In this document: positions 56,721-64,000 of the stretch, piece after piece | Layout of the letters: every line of letters begins with the position of its first letter | Numbering within the stretch: the stretch's first letter is position 1 | NCBI GenBank assembly: GCA_014925825.1 | Contig: JACGCK010000003.1 | Span: forward strand, 1,302,001-1,366,000 | Reading direction: 5' to 3' | Source of the DNA: Pholiota molesta | Taxonomy: Eukaryota; Basidiomycota; Agaricomycetes; Agaricales; Strophariaceae | DNA: 64,000 bases | Position numbers and translations under genes: made by a program | The notes under the pieces: model-generated | Told to the model about the DNA's origin: nothing | Databases searched by the model: none | What the model saw: the letters and a program-made list of their open reading frames with translations, nothing else

Positions 56721-58077
56721 ATGTCTCTTCCGTATGATATTTTCAACGACATAGTCGATATCATTCGACAACGCGGTCAAACTGGGGATTTCAGAACACT
56801 CTACACTATGTCTATCACCTGTCGATCTATGCTTCAGCTCTGTCGAAAATACCTCTTCTACGAGATGACTCTTCAACCCCGGAATATGGACGATGTCAGC
56901 CATATTTCCAGTAATAGGAAATTCAGGCTGAGATCTCTCAAACCAAACCCAACAGTTTTCAGGCTAAAGATCATCAAGCGCCTGGTAGAAAGCAGCCCTG
57001 ACATTCTCAAAAATGTTCGCAGGCTATTCTTTGAATCTCACCCATCCAACTACAACGATACAGCTCTTATTTCTCTCATGTCAAAGTTCGACAACCTGAA
57101 TTTCCTTTCGATTGCAACGCACGAGTCCATTGACAACGACATACTCCACTTTTTTCAACCGAACCACTCCTGGAACTCACTTCCGCAATCCTACCAACTT
57201 GCCCTGGTGCAACTCATCCATCGATCTCCCCTGCATGAGTTGGCTTTTGATGACTACGGAGACATTCCCTCAGATATTCTACTCCCTGTCGCAAGTCTCA
57301 TCAACTTATCTTTATGCCGTACCACTTTCTCGTCGAGCAATCTTATATCACCATCAATATCCATTTTCAATAAACCTACACGTCCTCTTCTGCTGAAGGA
57401 ATTATGGACTAAATACCATTTAGCAGACATTGCGCCACTTCTAAACCAACACCCTACATATGGACATTCAATCATCGACCCTGCAGCTCTCAAATCACTC
57501 AACTTCGAACTTCGAAATGTGGACAATGCAGCGTGGGATGACTGGGATCACAATATGTTGAAAAACATATCTAATTTGGATTGTTTGTTTTTCTCAAATC
57601 CCCGTTCGTATTTTTTATTTCTACTACGGCATGCTTATACTCATTCACTTTAAAGTCTCTAGCTATCAGAACTTTTTGAATGATTTTCTGCATGGACTTC
57701 ACCCACACTCCATTACCACCCTCAAATTCTTGCGATACAGTATCAATTACGACTGCTTCATCCCGCAGACCCAACGCCACCCAAAAGCATTGCCGTCCGC
57801 CGTCATCTGCGACCTCAAGTTTGTTTCTCTTGAAACACTCGAGATCTATCTCCACATCGATTCCGAATACGAATTACGGGTATTAGAAGACTTCTTCGAA
57901 CTAGACAAAATCATTGGAGGTCCCGATTTTCCATCGCTAAAAAGCCTAACCATTGCGGTCTCTTACATCTCACCTTCGAGGCTATCGTACTTTGATCAAT
58001 GGCCTTTGGTGCCTACGAGTCGCTTCAACCGAGTTTCATCGAATCCGTTTATCGAGTTTGATTATTTTTTTGTGTAG
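56721..58077 (+). CDS. F-box-like protein
   Basis: Two exons, 56721-57607 and 57663-58077, separated by a 55-bp GT..AG intron (GTATTT...CTCTAG); 433 residues. The N-terminus MSLPYDIFNDIVDIIRQRG with TLYTMSITCRSMLQLCRKY matches the short F-box found in agaric proteins (LPxxIxxxIxxxL...LxxLxLVSKxW). The rest is a run of degenerate Leu-rich segments (LINLSLCRTTFSSS, LKELWTKYHLADIAPL, FPSLKSLTIAVSYIS). Such proteins usually act as substrate receptors of SCF ubiquitin ligases; substrate unknown. A decayed copy lies at 38030-38869. Confidence 0.8.
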
Positions 58078-58392
58078 TATCACTTGTACGTTTAAGATAT
58101 CACATCCATGGATGCTGTAATTGGTCTATTCGCAAAATCAACATGCATATTGGATAAACTCGCTACTTTAAATCTCTATAACCTCGGTTGCAGCATTCAT
58201 GACGTGGGGGCAGACAATTTATATACCTCATGGATAGTAATCGACTGAGAGTCCCCAACGTCAAGTATGACGTCACATGGACGAGTCCCTATGTACATAG
58301 TAAATGTCCCGAACCCTCCTTTCTATCTCTCTCAACATCACTTTCAACCTCGTTTCAACGTATATTTCACTCTCGGCTACCACTTTTGAACA

Positions 58393-58769
58393 ATGTCTTC
58401 AAATCTCAGAGGTGTTTTCCAGAATCGGGGACCAACTATGGCGAGTATCGCCTTACTTGTTCGACAGATACGGCGCCTAAAACATTGGCCTTCATTGGCA
58501 GGTCATCGCAATGTCTGCATTACTTGGGGGAATGTATATCATGGGTAAAGATGCCAAACTGAGCGAAGGTCAGGGGTCTGTATATGGTGAGCAATCGTTC
58601 TTGTGCATAATCCATCCGTAGTGTTGACCCCGGACGATTAGCGAAGCAAGGACAAGGCATCGGCCAAACAGACCAGGCTATGACAACCGCCGATGTTAGT
58701 TCTATGGTGACATCCGGAAAACCTCCAAAGCAAGACCCTCAGCGAGCGGCAGCATCAAAAGAGAGATAA
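58393..58769 (+). CDS. Small single-pass membrane protein, three exons, unknown family
   Basis: Exons 58393-58458, 58502-58575 and 58622-58769 join in phase to 95 residues. The first splice creates one continuous membrane helix (MASIALL + VIAMSALLGGMYIMG), good evidence that the model is right. The N-terminus is short and basic (MSSNLRGVFQNRG); the C-terminal part is soluble and Gln/Lys-rich (LAKQGQGIGQTDQAM ... ASKER). The second donor (GTCTGT) is weak but is the only one that keeps the frame. Size and layout recall small mitochondrial inner-membrane subunits, but I cannot assign a family. Confidence 0.55.
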
Positions 58770-59092
58770 TCAAGTTCTGGTTCAAGTGGAATACTTCCCA
58801 TCAATATAGGGCTTGCCTTTAGCGTGGTAGAAGATTGGATGCTTTCTTACTTGTAGATTCAGACTTGTAGCTCTTAATACAGATTCCTTCATCGTTTGTA
58901 CATATCATCGATTCATTCATGTAATACCATTATTGTCAGTTGATATCGATGCATGGCCATGAACACAAGAGAGCTTCAGTGACATGTCCTAAATATACAA
59001 CACAGCGCTCGTTGTTAAAGCTTATCATCAATGATAACCCTCATGATAACGCACCAGCGTCTGAGGACAAGCTCAGCATCCCGTTGAATCGA

Positions 59093-60192
59093 TTAACAAT
59101 TAGCGAGCAGTGAGGTCAAGGCAGTCTTTTCTGCGGAGTCGATAGTAAGAGCGTAGAAATGCTTTACTTGGACCCATGCTCGCACATAAGTGCAAACATA
59201 ACTAGAAAGAGGAGGGATCCAGTTGGCGACGTCTATCAAAGTGAGTCGTTAATCAGTTACCATCAACATTATCAGTATCCAAAGATTTCGGCTGACCTTT
59301 GTCACCTAGAACACGAATTTTTAGATGGGGAATAGCATAGCAGATTATAAGGCTTTACTCACCCTTGGATTCATTTAGGCTAGAATAAAATGCAGATTAA
59401 TATTCTGAGGGACGCGAGAAGCTGATGATAATAGTGGCCATACTTGTCAGTCACAGCGACCAGCTGTGGGCGGGTCAAGTCATTCGCAAATGCCTCTCTC
59501 TGCGCCGGCGTCCAATCCCTTGCTCCGGAAAGCCAAGCCTTACAAGATTTGAAAGTAGCGAGTTAGTGTTGAAACAAATTTCAATTTGTAAGTGGTGAGC
59601 AATCCACCCGCACCGCACCTCTTTCAATGGAACAAGATGATCCTATCAAATCTGTTAATTGAGAACAATGTTTCATACGAGCAAAAGCCACGAACGATGT
59701 CGAGATCACTCGCAAGGGTTGTCGGGACTCCGTCGTAAGGCGAGACCCAATTTCCCGAGGTTGCCGTGCACGCGCTGTTGGTGACCACATTCGTCCCATC
59801 GCGCTTGAGAACAGCTATGTGGTCGAGAAAATGGTCAGTAAGCTTCCTTGGTTCGTGGACGGTTTCTTACTCTCTCGAGTGTCGCATGTGCCAGAAACTA
59901 CCCGGAAGATAAGCTAAAGGATTGAAAGAGATAAGTTTTCAGTAACACTCACTTGTATCCCATGTCTTGAACAAATCACGAGCGTACGCTGGGCTGTTGG
60001 AATCAACGGCGACAACGACTAAAATTCAAATAAAGTCAGACAAGATAGATTAGAAGCAAGAACATCCGTACGCTCTGCCAGTTGGCTTCGGGCTGTAGCA
60101 CCGCTTATGGGCTCAGGGAGCGCTCGAGGTACGAGAGGTGTTGACAACGAGACAGAGACAACAGAGAGGAGGGTAACGAAAGAGAGACGCAT
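59093..60192 (-). CDS. Secreted DUF1524 (HNH-like) protein
   Basis: Signal peptide MRLSFVTLLSVVSVSLSTPL, then the DUF1524 blocks: FKTWDT, SGTCDTRE, VLKRDGTNVVTNSACTATSG, NWVSPYDGV, LDIDHLVPLKEAW (the DH pair of the HNH-like core), WTPAQREAFANDLTRPQLVA, NLNESKGDKDVANW, SYVCTYVRAWVQVKHFYALT, ending LLANC. Nine or so exons, including a 17-nt one (59363-59379) and a 9-nt one (59297-59305). Cys pairs fit a secreted protein. Family members are secreted, predicted nucleases widespread in fungi and actinobacteria; activity here is inferred. Core residues appear intact. Confidence 0.9.
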
Positions 60193-60233
60193 GGTGGCAA
60201 AGAGAAGATAAGATTCTGGACAAGAATGGTAGG

Positions 60234-60297
60234 CTTTCCAGCCCTATTTAAGGGCTCTGCGGCTCCTATTCAAAGGAACTTTGATAGGGCTGGAAAG
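60234..60297. promoter_or_regulatory. 14-bp perfect inverted repeat around a TATA-like box, DUF1524 promoter
   Basis: CTTTCCAGCCCTAT at 60234-60247 and ATAGGGCTGGAAAG at 60284-60297, 36 bp apart. CCCTATTTAAGGG, itself nearly palindromic, sits at the inner edge of the first arm about 50 bp upstream of the DUF1524 start and reads TTAAATAG on the gene's strand. Confidence 0.65.
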
Positions 60298-60416
60298 TTT
60301 ATTAAGCGTTGCTGTTCGAACGAACGTGAGGAGGACTCCAGACTAGAGTGGACACCGGAAGCTGTGACTTTAGCTTGGCACTACCTTCTGCAAATCTTCT
60401 GTGTCAGAAGGCATAT

Positions 60417-60706
60417 TGTAGCGTTCCGGACTCTGTCCGTATCTAGTCACTCGTTATCTCTGTTTTATCTTATCTCTTTTCTCGCACCACACACACTCCT
60501 TCAGATACCCATGTGCTCTCATATGTTTTGTTCTTGTTTTCCTTATCACATGACTACGTACTCGATATCCTTTATATACAGACCTCGCAGTATCTTAGTC
60601 CCTTGGTGAATATCATTTCCGTAAAACCGTCTTGACGTTTGCCACCCCCTGTGTGTCGAAACTCCCACCGCTGTCACCTACCGTCACAGCCGTCGCTTTC
60701 GCCACA
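60417..60706 (+). repeat. 5' LTR of the second gypsy element
   Basis: 290 bp, TGTAGCG...GCCACA. It shares the order of blocks with the outer element's LTR: CGGACTCTG, TCTCTGTTTTATCTTATCTC, TTTATATACAGACC (TATA-like), CGAAACTCCCACCGC, CGCTTTCGCCACA. Only one LTR is in the window. Confidence 0.82.
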
Positions 60707-60864
60707 TCTTTTTGACGAATACACAAACTCTAAGCTAACCGCTTATCCCCCTCGCTGTCTTCTCGCTCGGAACCCTTCGGATTGATCACCCGGACCAACC
60801 AGCAACAAGGCAGTTCCCAAAACTTACTTCGTAAGTTTTTATACCTATATCTAAACTAACAAAT

Positions 60865-63800
60865 ATGGCTTCTAGACAGTATTCCTTGCGTCAGCGTACG
60901 CGACCTGCTCCGGCAGCAGGTCACCCGCGGTTGCGCCTCGCGCACCGTCTCCAGCGGGCTCCGCGCTCTTCACCGAGAGAAGCGTGAGCCCTGCCACCGA
61001 CGCCGGTCCACGACGCACTTACAGTGATGTCGCGGCGTCGCGAGCTCCGTCTCCTGCTGCAGCAGTTGAGATGGGACCTGCTCCTCAGGGCAGTGAAATG
61101 TATTTACTAGTGTCAATAAAAATAATATTGAACTTCTACACCTAAGAAATGCTAGACTCCGAGGAGGAGGATCCTGCGGAGTGGCAAACCGTGACTCGAC
61201 GACGAGCACGCAGTCTTGAGTTGGGCAAGAAACCCACTAAGAAATCCGCGGCGGCCGTGAGAATCAGGTCGCCGCCGCCTCGGCAGACGTGCCGCAGGCT
61301 ATTTCGCAAGCAGAAGAATGCTTACCCCTGCTCAGCGAGAGCAGATTGCCAGGCGCAATGCACGCGTGCTGGCCGCCTCCTCAGAGCGATCCGAATCGCG
61401 CGGAGAAGGGCCTTCCAAGCCAAAAGGGAAGGCCATAGATCCCCGGGAGTGGGGCAATTTGAATATCTCGGAAGACGAGCTAAACGTGGACGCGCAGCGC
61501 GCCGCGTTGGATTCCTTTAGGCGAGATAACGAGCCCCGGGAAAATCCCGCGCGGCCCGAACGTGGCTTGCCAGCGCGCGAACCTGCGCGCGCGCGGGCGC
61601 CCACTGAGCCGCGTGAGCCGCGAGCGTCAACAGCGCCTCACGAGAACACCGAGGTGTACGAACCTCGGTACAGGCATATCGCCTCGTCCAAGAACCGGTT
61701 GCCAGCCGAGTCACGTCCCGAAGCAATGATAGATCCAAAGTCATTGCTGGGCGTGACGCTGCGCAATGTTGGACGCCGGCGGACCAGCAGCCGCGGTGCT
61801 GGCGGGTACCCAAGTGACTCATCGAGCCCAAGCTCGGACTCGCGTTCGAGCGCTGAGGGTTCGGAGGGCAGGTCGCACTCCCGCGGACACAAGCGACGAA
61901 GATCTAAAAATCTAAGTCATCCCATTACAGTAATAAGGCATTCAAGCCTACCAATTATGATGGGAAGGCGGATGTTCGCGCGTTCCATAGATTTGTACGC
62001 GAAAGCGAAGCATACATTCTGGACAGTAAAATTAAACGGAGACGTCAGGCGTTCGCATTGTCCTATTTTCTGAAAGGCAAAGCTTACGATTTCTATCTTC
62101 AGAAAGTCTCAATGACTGAGGAGGATTGGACCCTCGAGCAATTTTATAGTGAGCTGTATAACTATTGCTTCCCAATCGATCATCGTCTCGAAATGCGAGA
62201 GAAGTTCAATCGGGCGCGGCAGGGAGAAAAATCTGTCAGTGAATTGCGCATGAGCTCGAGGAGTTGAGCAATATTATTGGCTCGACCGACGAGCGTGAAA
62301 TGGTCATTAAGTTTTGGATGGCCTCGTCGGATTCGATCCAGACCGCGCTCTGGCGCGATGGTTTGCACCCTGACTCTGCGAGCTGGCACGAGGTGATCTC
62401 GCGGGCGGAAATCATCGAGATCTCCGAGCGCGTCACCAAGTCGCGCAACAGGCGCCCGCACCATTCGCTGGCGCCTAGCCACAATCATTCCCAGAATGGG
62501 AACTTCCTTCTCGACGGTTCCCTAGCGCGCCGATGAGCAATCACTCGTGCGTGGGCCGTCGGCCGCTCCTTCAGGATCTGGAGGGCGAGGCGGATTCGCG
62601 AACCGAGGGCGTCAGCAGTCCAGGTTTAGTGACCGCGGGTCGTCCTCGAGGCCGAATTCGAATCGAGATCGTCTAAGATCCACGTTCTCGCGCGAACAGT
62701 CGAAACGCGAGTCAAGTAAGACTCCGCGTCCCCAGCTTTCCGAGAAGGAACTTGCAGAACGCAAGGCCGATGGACGTTGCTTCAACTGTGGCGAGACCGG
62801 CCACTTTGGACGCAACTGTCCACACGGAAGCTCCGTGAAACATGCGGGCAGTAAACCGCCCGGCATGTCGACGTTCAACCTCGAACCTGTTGAGGATGAG
62901 ACTGAGGAACCCGAGGTTGAAGTTTTGGATAGCTTACCTCTGGGTTGTGTCGAATATACTGCCGACGCAGTGTCCGTGAGCTCAGAAAGCTCGAGTTCTA
63001 CCCATGCTGTGGGCTCCTGTGAGTCAGCAAATTTTTCTCGGCGCCCAAATTTCAATATGGGAGATGCCTATGCTCTTGTTGCGAAAGAGCACCTCACCAT
63101 TGGTGCCCCGTACCCAGGTGACGAGCGCTTTGGAAAGAAACCCGGGTTTTTCCTGCACAAGAACTGAGATTTCAAGTTGTTAAAGTGCACAAGAGGAAGT
63201 TTTATGTCATTGTGGATAATCTTACAGATTTCTACATACGGATACCTAAGTTTCTGCTACAGAATCCCAAGTTTGACCTGCGAAACTGGTATTCGAGGCG
63301 CCGATCGAAGGCGCTACGCTTGCCACGTGTTAAGCGCCCGTTGATGACCATCGGGTATGCTGTACCACAACGCGCTGTTGAGTTATTGACAGAGGGTATA
63401 AATTATCATTACCCACCTTGCAAACCCGATCATCTGGGTTGGGGTCGATTTAATATGGATCCAACCGCGGCTGGCTCGCCGCCCGAGCGATATATCTTGT
63501 ACGATGAGGACCTGGATCAGGAAATAGAGATCAGCCATGAGGTTCTCGTCGACCCATCGTTCGACGTGGTTGGATGGTATCGCGATTATGTTTTGCGTAC
63601 CGGGGTCTACCGCTCTGTGTACGAGAAACACAATCCAGATTCAAATCTGTTTGCCTGGGATTTGGCCGAGGACCCATTCTCGGATGAGTGGCATCGAGTT
63701 GCAGATGCACTCGAAGATCTTCGGGACATTTATGCAGCGCGTGTACAGTTCGTACTGAACGCAAACGCGCCGTACCCATGCGACAGCGAAGGGCCGTGGT

Positions 63801-64000
63801 TGAATGCCGTGCCGCGTGATAGGTCGCGCTTCGATGTTAAGCGCGCGCGCAATGGACTATATGGCGCCTATGATCGCAAAGAAGGGGTTGAGTACTTCAT
63901 TCATGAAGACTTGTTGCGACAACATACCTTTTCCATCGCCAAGTGGTACGCGGAACGCCAGCTGCGTGAGCACGGCGTACAATGGCCCGGCGAACGGTGT
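60865..64000 (+). pseudogene. Gag (and start of pol) of the second gypsy element, frameshifted
   Basis: Start MASRQYSLRQRTRPAPA at 60865. The frame slips soon after (by about 60920), again near 61310, 61910 and 62250, and near 63150 is closed by a stop, while similarity to the outer element's Gag continues throughout: RRTYSDVAASRAPSP, DPREWGNLNISEDEL, KAYDFYLQKVSMTEEDWTLE, DSIQTALWRDGLHPDSASW, zinc knuckle CFNCGETGHFGRNC, EVLDSLPLGCVEY. Several slips in 3 kb mean a dead copy. Confidence 0.88.

Larger units (their letters stand above)
60417..64000 (+). mobile_element. Second, degraded Ty3/gypsy element, 5' part only
   Basis: A divergent relative of the outer element, in opposite orientation. 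Its 5' LTR (60417-60706) and leader (TCTTTTTGACGAATACACAAACTC) align with those of the outer element, followed by gag. The element continues past the right edge, so pol, the 3' LTR and the target duplication cannot be judged. Confidence 0.9.

Noticed and set aside
1..64000. tRNA or rRNA genes
   Set aside because: I looked for T-arm GGTTCGAATCC-like motifs with matching acceptor stems on both strands and found none convincing; the only tRNA-like sequence is the inner element's primer site.

Overview
This window is nuclear DNA of a filamentous basidiomycete, most likely an Agaricomycete. The genes have many short introns (about 45-65 bp, GT..AG). The families are typical of mushrooms and bracket fungi: a DUF6533 membrane protein, a CAP59-type mannosyltransferase, a secreted DUF1524 (HNH-like) protein, F-box proteins, chromodomain Ty3/gypsy elements and a relic of an agaric-type LINE. 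I assembled the gene models by eye from splice-site phase; exon ends marked approximate should be treated that way.

Layout. 1-3.5 kb: large EF-hand protein (-), running off the left edge. 4.2-5.5 kb: TMEM19/DUF92 membrane protein (+). 5.8-6.7 kb: LINE reverse-transcriptase relic (-). 9.0-10.8 kb: DUF6533 multi-pass membrane protein (+), in about 12 small exons. 11.4-13.5 kb: CAP59-family mannosyltransferase (-). 13.8-16.6 kb: cytochrome P450 (-). 17.1-18.4 kb: ornithine carbamoyltransferase (+) with one apparent frameshift. 20.0-22.2 kb: Ser/Ala-rich protein (+) with internal repeats and a frame break. 23.3-29.3 kb: two tandem paralogues of a single-pass surface protein (-) with a truncated OTC copy between them. 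29.9-34.0 kb: Ccc2-type copper ATPase (-). 34.9-36.4 kb: decayed F-box-like gene (-). 36.6-37.9 kb: SEC13 (-). 37.9-39.0 kb: broken copy of the F-box/DUF1524 locus. 39.7-55.0 kb: a full-length gypsy element (-) with a second, gag-only LTR element nested inside its RNase H coding region. 55.2-55.7 kb: unknown small protein (-). 56.7-60.2 kb: intact F-box gene (+), a small three-exon membrane protein (+) and the DUF1524 gene (-). 60.4 kb to the right edge: 5' part of a second, degraded gypsy element (+).

How it fits together. Host genes are dispersed housekeeping or surface genes; I see no biosynthetic cluster. The window is shaped by two old duplications (OTC 3' half + surface protein; F-box + DUF1524), each with one copy decayed, and by three LTR elements. 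The nested pair is well resolved: the outer element has a 5-bp target duplication (TTAGG) and the inner one a 4-bp duplication (CCGT). Removing the inner element with one CCGT leaves a continuous 2,763-codon gag-pol frame. The inner element is the most unusual object: about 1.05-kb LTRs, a decayed gag, no pol, and about 1.6 kb of a degenerate 20-bp tandem repeat.
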